Program-made: the position numbers and the translations under genes
NCBI GenBank assembly: GCA_009903825.1
Contig: WYEN01000048.1
Coordinates: forward strand, 1 to 53,005
Origin: Desulfurococcales archaeon
GTDB taxonomy: Archaea > Thermoproteota > Thermoprotei_A > Sulfolobales > AG1
Reading direction: 5' to 3'
DNA: 53,005 nt
Notes under the pieces: model-generated
What the model was told of the DNA's origin: nothing
What the model saw: only the letters and a program-made list of their open reading frames with translations
Databases searched by the model: none
Shown here: piece by piece, positions 1 through 8,700 of the stretch
Layout: each line of letters opens with the position of its first letter
Position numbering within the stretch: position 1 is the first letter of the stretch

Positions 1-429
1 AAGATATACATTGGATACCCTATTATGCTTTCACAAAATAATGGTAATGAGTATAATACTAACATATGGTGGTACAGAAAGATAGTATTATGGATGATAG
101 ATGTGTTTATGGAGTACGGGATAGATGTTGAGATTGTTTCTGAGGATCATACAAGTATAGAATGTTCTATATGTGGAGAGATACATAAAAACGGAAGAAT
201 ATACAGAGGATTGTATATATGTAGAAAGACTGGGAAGAAGATTAATGCAGATATAAATTCAGCATTAAACATGGCAAGAAGAGCAGGATACAGGATAACA
301 ATAACAAGAAAAATAGAGAGCTATCTGGTGACACATAACGGCGTGAAACCATTAATCCCTCACCAGAGGGCTAACACTCGAGACCCAGAGATTCGAAACC
401 CCGCCCTTAAGGGCGGGGAGGGGTCATAA
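1..429 (+). CDS. tnpB: TnpB (IS200/IS605-family RNA-guided nuclease), C-terminal part
   Basis: The reading frame is open from base 1, so this is the 3' part of a gene that begins outside the window. The visible part has the TnpB C-terminal layout: an asparagine-rich stretch followed by a W-Y helix, then E-x-x-T-S-x-x-C-S-x-C-G, a third Cys, and N-A-D-I-N-S-A-L-N-M, where the Asp is the last RuvC acid. The fourth zinc cysteine of the classic C-x-x-C pair is not at the usual place (C-R-K-T-G). Some archaeal TnpB copies also have a non-canonical second half here, so this does not prove loss of activity. The last 40 codons are probably right-end DNA that happens to be open: they contain two hairpins, including a perfect GC-rich palindrome. 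TnpB makes RNA-guided cuts at sites flanking the element and promotes its retention. No tnpA is visible in the window. Confidence 0.85.
   Translation, partial: KIYIGYPIMLSQNNGNEYNTNIWWYRKIVLWMIDVFMEYGIDVEIVSEDHTSIECSICGEIHKNGRIYRGLYICRKTGKKINADINSALNMARRAGYRITITRKIESYLVTHNGVKPLIPHQRANTRDPEIRNPALKGGEGS
335..427 (+). mobile_element. IS200/IS605-type right end and presumed guide-RNA scaffold 3' end
   Basis: Two hairpins sit at the 3' end of tnpB. The first is CCCTC-ACCA-GAGGG (358-371). The second is a perfect 20-base palindrome, CCCCGCCCTTAAGGGCGGGG (399-418), followed by AGGGGTCA. This arrangement is typical of archaeal IS605-family right ends and of the scaffold part of the TnpB guide RNA. 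The right cleavage site is probably just after the TCA near 426, because the interrupted gene downstream is in an open frame from there. Similar sequences recur near 20,985 and 47,875. Confidence 0.7.
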
Positions 430-649
430 AGATATTATATCCGAGATTCAGAGAGTGTTATTAAATAGAAGATGCACAGATCTTGTTGTAGAAGCTTTGA
501 GAAAAGAGGTGCCTATATCTTTAGTAAAAGATCTTTATGAGATCTCTAGAACATTAGATATTGAAGAAATTATACAAAAAATATCTCCTGTTCAAATGAG
601 AGCTCCTAAACTTGGAGAACATAATGATCTGTTTAAAAATTCAGGATAG
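428..649 (+). pseudogene. CaiB/BaiF family CoA-transferase, 3' fragment cut by the IS element
   Basis: This frame is open directly from the IS right end and encodes about 73 residues without a convincing start of its own; the first GTG is at 455. The end of the product (R-A-P-K-L-G-E-H-N-D-L-F) matches the conserved C-terminus of CaiB/BaiF (class III) CoA-transferases, which typically ends A-P-x-L-G-E-H-T. The preceding V-P-I-S-L-V resembles the family's V-P-V-x-x-V segment. Class III enzymes move CoA between carboxylates and are normally about 400 residues, so the catalytic Asp region would lie upstream of the IS element, outside the window. The call rests on one short motif plus its position. 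Its stop lies three bases from the convergent panB stop. Confidence 0.5.
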
Positions 650-652
650 CCT

Positions 653-1504
653 CTATAAAGTCTGATATCTTTTAGATTTTTCTAAAAATCTTTTGTACTC
701 GGAAGGATCCATTCTAAAACTTTCTTTCTCTGAAGGAAAAAGACCTTGTCTTACATCATTAACGTAATGTTTTAATGCTTCTAAAAAGATCTCTTTCGCA
801 TTAGCATATTTTCTTACGAAAGGTGGTGGAGATGGCGTCAAGCCTACTAAATCGTGAAAAACTAAGATCTGACCATCACATTCTACTCCAGATCCTATGC
901 ATATAGTAGGTATCTTCAGCATCTTAGTTATTTCAGAGGCTATCTCAGAGGTTGTGAATTCTATGACTATTGAGAAAACTCCAGCCTCTTGAAGAGCTTT
1001 GGCATCTTCAATAATTTTCTCAGCATCTTCAGCTGTGGAACCTCTAAGTCTCAACCCATAGATCAGATATCTCTGAGGATTCAATCCTATGTGTCCCATC
1101 ACAGGAATACCGATTTTTGTCATAGCCTCTATCTTATCAATGATCTCGATGCCGCCTTCCACTTTAACTGCGTCAGCACCGATCTTGATAAGTTTACCTG
1201 CGTTTCTGACAGCATCTTCTCTGCTTATCTCATATGATAGAAAAGGCATGTCAGCGACAACCAAAGATCTTGGAGAGGCATTCAATACTGCTCTAAGATG
1301 ATGTTCAATCATATTCATAGTGACTGGAAGCGTGGATCTATATCCGAAGATGACCATACCAAGAGAATCTCCTATAAGAAGACCGTCTACACCTGCTTCA
1401 TCAGCAAGTTGTGCATGCATATATTCATATGCTGTGATCATAACAAGTTTCTTCCCCTCTTTCTTAGCTTTAATAAAATATCTAGGAGTAATTTTCTCTC
1501 GCAT
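653..1504 (-). CDS. panB: 3-methyl-2-oxobutanoate hydroxymethyltransferase
   Basis: PanB transfers a hydroxymethyl group from methylenetetrahydrofolate (or an archaeal equivalent) to 2-oxoisovalerate, giving ketopantoate, the first committed step to pantothenate and CoA. The 283-residue product is full length for the TIM-barrel family. The metal-binding G-D-S-L-G-M is at 45-50, V-A-D-M-P-F at 83-88, K-V-E-G-G at 114-118, and G-H-I-G-L-N-P-Q at 137-144. A later G-S-G-x-x-C-D-G-Q-I-L segment carries the conserved end of the barrel. Its ATG overlaps the end of panE by 23 bases, so the two are co-transcribed and probably translationally coupled. The pair gives the two steps from 2-oxoisovalerate to pantoate. 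Confidence 0.96.
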   Translation of the reverse strand: MREKITPRYFIKAKKEGKKLVMITAYEYMHAQLADEAGVDGLLIGDSLGMVIFGYRSTLPVTMNMIEHHLRAVLNASPRSLVVADMPFLSYEISREDAVRNAGKLIKIGADAVKVEGGIEIIDKIEAMTKIGIPVMGHIGLNPQRYLIYGLRLRGSTAEDAEKIIEDAKALQEAGVFSIVIEFTTSEIASEITKMLKIPTICIGSGVECDGQILVFHDLVGLTPSPPPFVRKYANAKEIFLEALKHYVNDVRQGLFPSEKESFRMDPSEYKRFLEKSKRYQTL

Positions 1505-2408
1505 GACACATCATCTCTCGACTCTTAACCAAATAATATAATGTCTCATTGACATAAGTTTTTAATCCTATCTTTCTCCCAAATTCAACCACTGCGCCAT
1601 TTATATAATCAATCTCAGTCTTTCTACAATTTATTAAATCTTTCAACATTGACGAGACGTTATCCCCGGTCTCTCTAGCGACTCTCAAAGTCTCTTCATA
1701 AGGATCCTTGGGAAGAACTATGCCAAGTCTCTCAGCAACTTCTTTAACTTCTTCACAAACTCTCTTCGCCAAATAATCTCTTATATATATGTTCTCAACA
1801 ACAACTTTATTTCTCTCTCTCAAAAGAGCTGTCATAGGATTTATAACAGAGTTTACAGCAAGCTTAAGCCATCTATAAGGCTGTATATCATCCACAAGTA
1901 TTATACCAAGATCTTTAAACAGATCATATATATAGCCTAAGAGAGTATTTGAATAATTTTTTAACATCCCGAGATAGCTGATCCCACCTCCATTCCATTT
2001 AAATCTGTTTTTATCAACTCTCTCTATACCATGATTTAATACTATCTGTGCAACTTTGTCAGGCCCAAAGAATTCTGTGGCCAATTCAAATATTTTCAGA
2101 CCGTTCTGAACCAACAATATTAGATCTGGCTTTATGTTTAGACTCCTTAGATCAATCAAGATCTTTTCTGCGTCATAAGCTTTAGATGTGATAATTATAA
2201 TCTTTGAATCAACCCAATCTCTATTATTGTAGAGAGAAGGTCTGTATCTAAGCTTCACAGTTTTCTCCTCACGAAGATCAATATATATCTCATTTGAAAC
2301 AACTTCTCTAAAGACTAGCACAGGTTCTACATCAGATCTATTCAAAATATATGTTAGAAAGCTGCCCACACTTCCAGGACCTATGATCGTGATGTCTCTT
2401 CTATTCAT
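1482..2408 (-). CDS. panE: 2-dehydropantoate 2-reductase (ketopantoate reductase)
   Basis: This enzyme reduces ketopantoate to pantoate with NAD(P)H, the step after PanB. The N-terminus has the dinucleotide-binding G-P-G-S-V-G at residues 10-15. A V-Q-N-G segment near 100 and a K-L-A-V-N-S-V-I-N-P-x-T-A-L segment in the second half are typical of the ApbA/PanE family, the latter carrying the catalytic Lys. The length of 308 residues is normal. Its start codon overlaps the stop of the upstream methyltransferase gene (8 bases) and its end overlaps panB, giving a tight three-gene operon. Confidence 0.94.
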   Translation of the reverse strand: MNRRDITIIGPGSVGSFLTYILNRSDVEPVLVFREVVSNEIYIDLREEKTVKLRYRPSLYNNRDWVDSKIIIITSKAYDAEKILIDLRSLNIKPDLILLVQNGLKIFELATEFFGPDKVAQIVLNHGIERVDKNRFKWNGGGISYLGMLKNYSNTLLGYIYDLFKDLGIILVDDIQPYRWLKLAVNSVINPMTALLRERNKVVVENIYIRDYLAKRVCEEVKEVAERLGIVLPKDPYEETLRVARETGDNVSSMLKDLINCRKTEIDYINGAVVEFGRKIGLKTYVNETLYYLVKSREMMCHARENYS

Positions 2409-3003
2409 ATTTCTCTAATTTAAAAACTATAAGTGTCTCAAAAAATTTTCTAATCCATTTCACAGTCTTGATCTTAAAGTTGTATTCTAATGATCTTTTT
2501 AAAAACCTCTTTAGATCACCTAAACTACTTAATAATATAAGAAGAGAACCTCCTCTTCTAAGTATTCTATGAGAATTAAACATTATCTCTTCAGCAATCT
2601 CAACTCCTGATAAACCTCCGCTCCACCTATGATCTTCATAACCTGGAAGATAGGGAGGATTTGAAAAAACAACATCTATAGAATGATCTCTTATGCATAA
2701 ACCAGATCTACATATGATCACATCATAATTTACACATCCACATAGATCAAGAAGATTTTTAGTGCATTTTATGGCGTAAGGATCTATGTCTGTCGAGATC
2801 AGATATATATTTTCTCTACAGACTTTGCAACTTAGATAGCCGCTTCCACTACCGATCTCTAATATATTTATATTATTTATAGAGGCAGTCTCTCTCAAAA
2901 GAGCTTCTTCGAGTAGATAAGTGTCATCAGATGGCATATAGATCTTTTCTTCATCACAAGCTCTAAAGATCTTTTCTAAAACATATAATGTCTCTACTGT
3001 CAT
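2401..3003 (-). CDS. HemK2/Mtq2-type protein N5-glutamine methyltransferase
   Basis: The protein is a class I SAM-dependent methyltransferase of 200 residues. SAM motif I (L-E-I-G-S-G-S-G-Y) covers 48-56 and the catalytic N-P-P-Y is at 115-118. The M-P-S-D-D-T-Y-L-L segment at 23-31 is typical of the short archaeal and eukaryotic HemK2/Mtq2 branch, which methylates the glutamine of the GGQ loop of class I release factors; aRF1 would be the target here. The bacterial N-terminal helical domain of PrmC is absent, as expected for this branch. The gene is first in the panE-panB operon; no functional link to pantothenate is apparent. Confidence 0.85.
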   Translation of the reverse strand: MTVETLYVLEKIFRACDEEKIYMPSDDTYLLEEALLRETASINNINILEIGSGSGYLSCKVCRENIYLISTDIDPYAIKCTKNLLDLCGCVNYDVIICRSGLCIRDHSIDVVFSNPPYLPGYEDHRWSGGLSGVEIAEEIMFNSHRILRRGGSLLILLSSLGDLKRFLKRSLEYNFKIKTVKWIRKFFETLIVFKLEKYE

Positions 3004-3128
3004 CTTCTCACTTCTAAAGAAAGCTGTCTTTTTATTTTCTAAGATGAAATTTATAATTCTGAGTCTATTAAGCTTTTAATAAGAAGTATTAATTAAAAAT
3101 GCGGTATCTAAAGATCTTCTCTAAAATT

Positions 3129-3140
3129 TTTAATATATTA
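3129..3140 (+). promoter_or_regulatory. TATA box for the membrane protein gene at 3163
   Basis: TTTAATATATTA lies at the archaeal TATA distance (about 25 bases) upstream of the ATG at 3163. An in-frame TTG at 3142 would be too close to this box to be transcribed, which supports the ATG. Confidence 0.45.
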
Positions 3141-3162
3141 TTTGAAGATATCTTGGGCAATA

Positions 3163-3681
3163 ATGTTGGACAGGATGATTCTTCCATCTCATGATGTGTT
3201 TCTGAATGTTTTTCTACTGATCATAGGATTATTGTTTATCTTTTTCGGAACTGGAATTCTTAGGATCCTTTCATCAATATTATTTGCTATTATATTAGGA
3301 TATTTATTCTTCATAGAATCTATAAAGATCTTTAATAGTCAGATACTTGCTCTTTTGATTGCTTTCATAGGAATGATCATCGGAGGCTTGATAGGATTTC
3401 TGATTCTTAGATTAAGTATTGCATTGATCGGAGGGATCATAATATCAGAATATCTCTCAAAGATCTTAGATCTTAACGTTCTACAGACTTTCATAATATT
3501 CATTCTGATATCAATCGTATTATATATTGTCTCTAGAGAGATACTGGTCTTAGCGACAGTCTTTCTAGGAGGTTTCATGATTTTCTACAGCTTAATAGGT
3601 CTAGGCTTCAACATGTTTATAAGTGCTGTCATAAGTCTCATATTATTCATACTTGGACTAGTTTTTCAGTTGAAGAGATGA
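3163..3681 (+). CDS. Polytopic membrane protein, TMEM198/DUF4203-like
   Basis: The product is almost entirely hydrophobic, with about seven or eight predicted membrane helices separated by very short loops, several containing paired glycines (for example G-M-I-I-G-G-L-I-G-F). That pattern resembles the TMEM198/DUF4203 group, whose function in archaea is unknown. An in-frame TTG lies at 3142, but the TATA-like TTTAATATATTA at 3129-3140 is about 25 bases before the ATG at 3163, which suggests a leaderless message starting there. The gene stands alone between the divergent pan operon and the convergent ychF. Confidence 0.65.
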   Translation: MLDRMILPSHDVFLNVFLLIIGLLFIFFGTGILRILSSILFAIILGYLFFIESIKIFNSQILALLIAFIGMIIGGLIGFLILRLSIALIGGIIISEYLSKILDLNVLQTFIIFILISIVLYIVSREILVLATVFLGGFMIFYSLIGLGFNMFISAVISLILFILGLVFQLKR

Positions 3682-3707
3682 TAAACAAGAAATCTTTATA
3701 ATATCTT

Positions 3708-4934
3708 TCATTTTTTCGCTGAGACAATTTTTATCACATCATTATGATTCAATATGTAGTCAGCACCAACTCTATTTTTGTTTTTAGCGTTTACAGCATA
3801 TATAAAGCCTTCGCCAAGATCTGTATGAATCATATATGCAAACTCTCTAGCAGTTGTGCCTCTTCTGACTAATAAGGCGTCAGGCAATATAGCGCCTGAA
3901 GAATCAGTGTATTTATTCGGATCTTCAACTGGATATACTACAATCATGTCTAACATTTGAAAGACTGCTGTATCTAAAAGTCTCTGAACTCCTGTGCCAT
4001 GATTCTCTCTCATAAATTCTCTTATCATCTCTAAAGCTCTGATCTGTTGAGAAGTCAGTCTATTTCTATCAATTATCTCAAAACTCTCGTCTCCAGAAAT
4101 ATACTTGATGAGCCCTTGTTTAGATGCTTTTCTTAACGCAAGCTCATATTCTGCTGAAACAGGTATTATAATACGATCTTTTAATCTCTCAATCAGACTT
4201 TTTATCAGATCCTTAGCCTCAGGTATATCAGCTTTATTAGCAGCAATTATAATAGGCTTAGAGATCTTTCTTAACGCCACTGTGAATTCAAAAAGATCTT
4301 TATCACTCCAAAGCGAAAACTTCTTTTTATCAAGATCGAGCTCTCTGATACTTTTCTCCACATGAACAGATCTTATTGATAATCCTGATAATCTCTGAGA
4401 AAGTCTTGCAACAGCCTCTGAGAATTGAAGATGATCTAGCGTCTTAGAGAATTTATCCCAGTCTCTTTTTATAATAGAATACATCCAAAGATCTATTTCT
4501 CTCTCGATCTGTATTACATCTTCATAAGGATCATGGGTTCCAGGCTTCACAGGTCTACCTTCTTCATCAGTTGATCCTGCGGCATCAACTACATGAATAA
4601 GAACATCAGCCTGCCTAAGATCATCTAAAAATTTGTTTCCTAACCCTCTCCCCTGATGAGCATCTTTTATTAATCCTGCCACATCAATAAGTTTAACAGG
4701 TATAAATCTGATCCCATTGACGCATATAGAGTTTCTAGCGTCACATTTAGGAAGACCCAGCTCAGTATGAACACATTTACTTCTCACATATCCCACTCCT
4801 ATGTTAGGCTCTATAGTTACAAAAGGTCTGTTCTCAATTCTCACAGGTATGAGAGTCATTGCTGAGAAGAGTGTTGATTTCCCGACATTAGTTTTTCCAA
4901 TGATCCCTATTAAGATGTTGGTTTGTAAAACCAT
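3708..4934 (-). CDS. YchF/OLA1-type GTP/ATP-binding protein
   Basis: This is an Obg-family P-loop NTPase of the YchF branch, ribosome-associated ATPases or GTPases whose precise role is unsettled. G1 (G-K-T-N-V-G-K-S) is near residues 13-20, G3 is D-V-A-G-L, and the G4 position reads N-K-A-D. The C-terminal 70 or so residues form a TGS domain. The archaeal form is about 400 residues, as here. The frame could extend eight codons to a TTG at 4958, but the TATA box at 4962-4971 is only a few bases from that codon, so I take the ATG at 4934. It converges with the preceding membrane protein gene. Confidence 0.9.
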   Translation of the reverse strand: MVLQTNILIGIIGKTNVGKSTLFSAMTLIPVRIENRPFVTIEPNIGVGYVRSKCVHTELGLPKCDARNSICVNGIRFIPVKLIDVAGLIKDAHQGRGLGNKFLDDLRQADVLIHVVDAAGSTDEEGRPVKPGTHDPYEDVIQIEREIDLWMYSIIKRDWDKFSKTLDHLQFSEAVARLSQRLSGLSIRSVHVEKSIRELDLDKKKFSLWSDKDLFEFTVALRKISKPIIIAANKADIPEAKDLIKSLIERLKDRIIIPVSAEYELALRKASKQGLIKYISGDESFEIIDRNRLTSQQIRALEMIREFMRENHGTGVQRLLDTAVFQMLDMIVVYPVEDPNKYTDSSGAILPDALLVRRGTTAREFAYMIHTDLGEGFIYAVNAKNKNRVGADYILNHNDVIKIVSAKK

Positions 4935-4961
4935 TTTGTCCAAAAACAATTCTAGCAAGTC

Positions 4962-4971
4962 TATATAAAAA
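4962..4971 (-). promoter_or_regulatory. TATA box of the ychF-type gene
   Basis: Reading on the minus strand, TTTTTATATA lies 28 bases before the ATG at 4934. This is the expected spacing for a short-leader or leaderless archaeal message, and it excludes the upstream TTG. Confidence 0.55.
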
Positions 4972-4986
4972 TTGTGATGAAAAGGA

Positions 4987-5739
4987 TCATCTGAATAAAA
5001 TTATGTAAAGAACATGTTCTGTCAATACTGAGGTTATAGGATAAGTCGCAAGAGCTATTAATACGAAAACCAGATAAGGAGCTCCCCAAGATGCTATCAC
5101 AAGATCATCCTTTGACACAAGATTTTTATTTAGAAGTCTTCTCAGATCCTCTTTGAACTTCTCAGGATCTTCATTTATATCATATGAAGATCTGCATGTC
5201 CAAATGATCTTTTCATTATTCTCTTGTGGATATATAAGAGGATACATAAAACGAGATCTTAAGAAATTATCTATGGTCATAGGAGATCCTGTGAGAGCTA
5301 TCATAAAAGATCTCAGTCTAGAGTTGCAGACAGATCTTATGAAAAAGATTTTTTTGAAACTTTTGAAAATTGATGGAGCAACATAAAGAGCTAGAAAAAT
5401 ATTTGAGAACAACATTATTATAAGAATTGGAGGAAGAATCAAGTCTTCGAAGAGAGGTCTCGGCATAAGTATAGAGAGTATTAGATATCCAAAGAAGTCA
5501 GCGAAGCCCATGAATCCTGTTAAAGAGAGTATTAATATGATCATTGAGAAAATTATGTTAAGTATCAAAATCTCTATTATTATATGATCAAATCTTAATA
5601 TGAGAAGCATGATGCCTACAAAGCCTGAGACAAGCCAGAGAATAGGATTCACTTCTCTAGACCTAAGATCTTGTGCAGAAGCTATTGAAAATATGATCAG
5701 AGAAAATATGTAGCTCAAAAGATCATATGTGTTAATCAT
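4987..5739 (-). CDS. Archaeal A24-family prepilin/preflagellin peptidase
   Basis: The protein is a six-or-so helix membrane protein of 250 residues. It carries the two aspartates of the A24 aspartic protease family: D24 in Q-D-L-R-S-R-E-V and D81 in G-F-A-D, a variant of the G-x-G-D motif. Such enzymes (PibD, FlaK, EppA) cut class III signal peptides of archaellins, pilins and sugar-binding proteins at the cytoplasmic face of the membrane. The gene starts 30 bases after mcm and may be read through from it. No pilin or archaellin gene is in the window, so the substrate is unknown. Confidence 0.85.
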   Translation of the reverse strand: MINTYDLLSYIFSLIIFSIASAQDLRSREVNPILWLVSGFVGIMLLILRFDHIIIEILILNIIFSMIILILSLTGFMGFADFFGYLILSILMPRPLFEDLILPPILIIMLFSNIFLALYVAPSIFKSFKKIFFIRSVCNSRLRSFMIALTGSPMTIDNFLRSRFMYPLIYPQENNEKIIWTCRSSYDINEDPEKFKEDLRRLLNKNLVSKDDLVIASWGAPYLVFVLIALATYPITSVLTEHVLYIILFR

Positions 5740-5769
5740 GATCTTCAGACCTTAATGTTTAAACTATTT

Positions 5770-8700
5770 TTATTCAACAAGTTTATAACAATGTATTTTT
5801 ATCTGTGTAACAAGACCCTCTCTATATAATGTGTTGAGAAGTCTCTCAATCTCCTCCTGAGGAATATTTCTGTCTTGTAGTCTAGATATGATCTCGCTGA
5901 GAGGTGCACATGGTTTTCCTTCTAGCTTAGTTATTTGTCTAATTACGTCTTCGATCTCATGAATCTTTCTTCTCTTACTGGTAGGTTTGCCGGTCATTAT
6001 AGCATCTATATCAATAGCTTTAGTCTCTACATCAATCCCCACCTGACTAAGCATTAAAAGCATCATTCTTATAGCCTCGCTGGCATCTTCCTCGTCAACT
6101 ACGTCTTTCAAAGCCATTCTCGCATGTGCCTCAGCCATTCTTATTAAAGCCTCCATCTGTCTAGCTGTTATAGGTAGAGGCACAATGCCTTTGCTCTCTG
6201 CAACCGCGCTTCTCATCTCAACAAAAAAGTCTACTAACATTTTTCTGGCCTCTTCTTTCAACACAGGTTTCACATGTGTTCTTGCATAAGCAATGTATTT
6301 CCTAAGCAGATCAGGCTCGATCAAAGGTTTAAGCTCTTCATATCTTGAATGAGCCTCCACAATATAAGAAGCTAATCTTCTATCCTCATCTGGAGAAGGC
6401 TTGTCTCTGAGGACAAATATCAGATCAAACCTTGATAATATTGTTGGCGGAAGATTTATATTATCAATAAAATGTCTATCCTCCTCATATCTACCATATT
6501 TAGGATTTCCAGCTGCTAGAACAGATGCTCTGGCATTTAACACGGCGTGAATACCAGCCTTAGATATACTGACAGTCTGTTGCTCAAGAGCTTCATGTAT
6601 AGCTACTCTATCTTCTTCTCTCATCTTATCAATCTCATCAATACATACAACCCCAAGATCTCCTAGAACTAATGCTCCAGCCTCAAGATAATATTCTCCA
6701 GTAGATCTGTCTCTAAGAACCGAGGCCGTGTTATGAACAATATAATCTTCTACTAAAAAGTTCTCTGTATTATTAATAGTGAAGTCATACATGACCCCTC
6801 CCTTCTCAAGCCACACCTCCTTTATCTTAGCGATAGATAGTTTATCATCTATATCAATGATAAGATCTGTATAAGCCGATCCTTGATAATTATTCTCAAC
6901 TTTATCAGGGATCCCTATCTCTCTCTCGAGCATATCTAGAGATGCCCTATCTGATATAATTAAATAAAAGCTGTCATCATCAGGATCTCTCGTGATAACA
7001 CTTAATACACCAAATCTTTTCAGAAGAAGAGATAATTGTCTAAGAAGTAGAAGACTATAGTGTTTAACATATACACGTCCGACAACATCTCTGAAGCCTA
7101 ACTCAGTGAATATTTTCTTCAAAAATATTTTCAATAGATTATTTGATAAAAGATGTATATTAGGATCTAAGGTTCTTTCAACATACTTTTTCGAGGCTCC
7201 TATATGAGAGGCCAATCTAAAGATCATAGGATCTTTTATTATAATGTCTCTATCATTATGTGAAAAGATCATATCCTCATCGATATTAAAAAGCTTCTTC
7301 AAAAGCCCTCTTAATATGATCAAAAGATCTTTTCCTCCATTAATTATTCTAATTTGGTGAGAGCTCTTTAGATCTTCGATAACACCTTTTGTGAATAAAA
7401 TGCTGTAGAACTCTATAAACTCTTCGCCAAGATCAGGTAAATTATAGAACTTTCTAAACCCCTCCTCCTCATATAATATATATTTAAACTTTTTCCTAAG
7501 TATCTCTAGAGAGATCTCTCCGCTACTAAACATTTTAATTATATCTTGGACTTTATAGATCTTCCCTTCGTCATCAACGATCTTAAGATCTGGCGGCAAA
7601 AGATTAAGTATAGACATGATCTTGTTTTTAGGCTCAGGTATCTTTCTTACTATTATTATATGTTCTCCTTCTCTCAGATCTATGGCCTTCTTCCAGACAA
7701 TCTTGTCTTTCTCATATATAAGTATTTTTGTTTCTGGAGACACGACAAGATCTTTTCCTGTGAATGTCTCTATTCTTACTGCCGTCTCCACTGGCAGTAG
7801 ATAGATGTGAGATACTTTTTCTAGTATGAAGCCTTTCTCAGTATATGAATAAAGAGATAAGAAGCTGTCTAAAGTGAATATTATGTTATCTGTCAAAACA
7901 GTCCTCTGATTATTTATAGTGAATAATGTCTCAGGATTCAATATTCCATGATTAGTGTATACCAGAGATTCAGGTCCTATACAAAGGCCGGCTGCAGTGG
8001 AGCCTCTTCCAGTAGTAAAGATCCCTCTTGGAGCAACTTTTGCAGTAAATTGAAGTAGCTGAGATTTTGCTGTGCCAGGATCTCCTATGATCAGCACATG
8101 TATGTCTCCTCTTACTCTAGTCCCATCCTCCCTGATCTTAGGTACTCCACCGAACAACAGTAATGCTATGGCTTCTTTAATATCCCAGAGACCATATATC
8201 GTGGGAGCAATGCTTGCAATAATCTTTCGTCTAATCAAAGGATCCTTAGCCAATCTCTTGATCTCTTCAATATCTCTCTCACTAAGCTCTACCTGTTCGA
8301 CACCTTTGTGACTGAGTTCTATATTTAACACGTATAACTCTGCCTCATAAACTGATCGGATCGTTCTTCTTCTAGAAGACCTGTCTTTGCTAAGTCTTAA
8401 CACGCCAGTTACAATCACCCTATCTCCAGGTCTTGCAATATCAACAAGATCTTCTTCTAAAATAGCTGTGATCTGACGAGGCATCTGTCCAGGAGGAAGC
8501 TCCTCAGGCATCTCAGATATAACTATCTTTTGATAATCAACATATTGAGACTCTTCTTCTATAATTTCAAAAGAGCCTTTAGAAGAATTACATAATGGAC
8601 AGATCTTTGGAATCTCAAAATACTCGCCTTCAACTTCCACAGGAAACTTGCCTTGACACTCAGAATGATAGATCATAGCTCTTGCAAGTCTCTGTTTGAG

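Noticed and set aside
1-429. TnpB zinc finger loss as proof of an inactive nuclease
   Set aside because: Several archaeal TnpB relatives have a non-standard second half of the finger, and most of the gene is outside the window.
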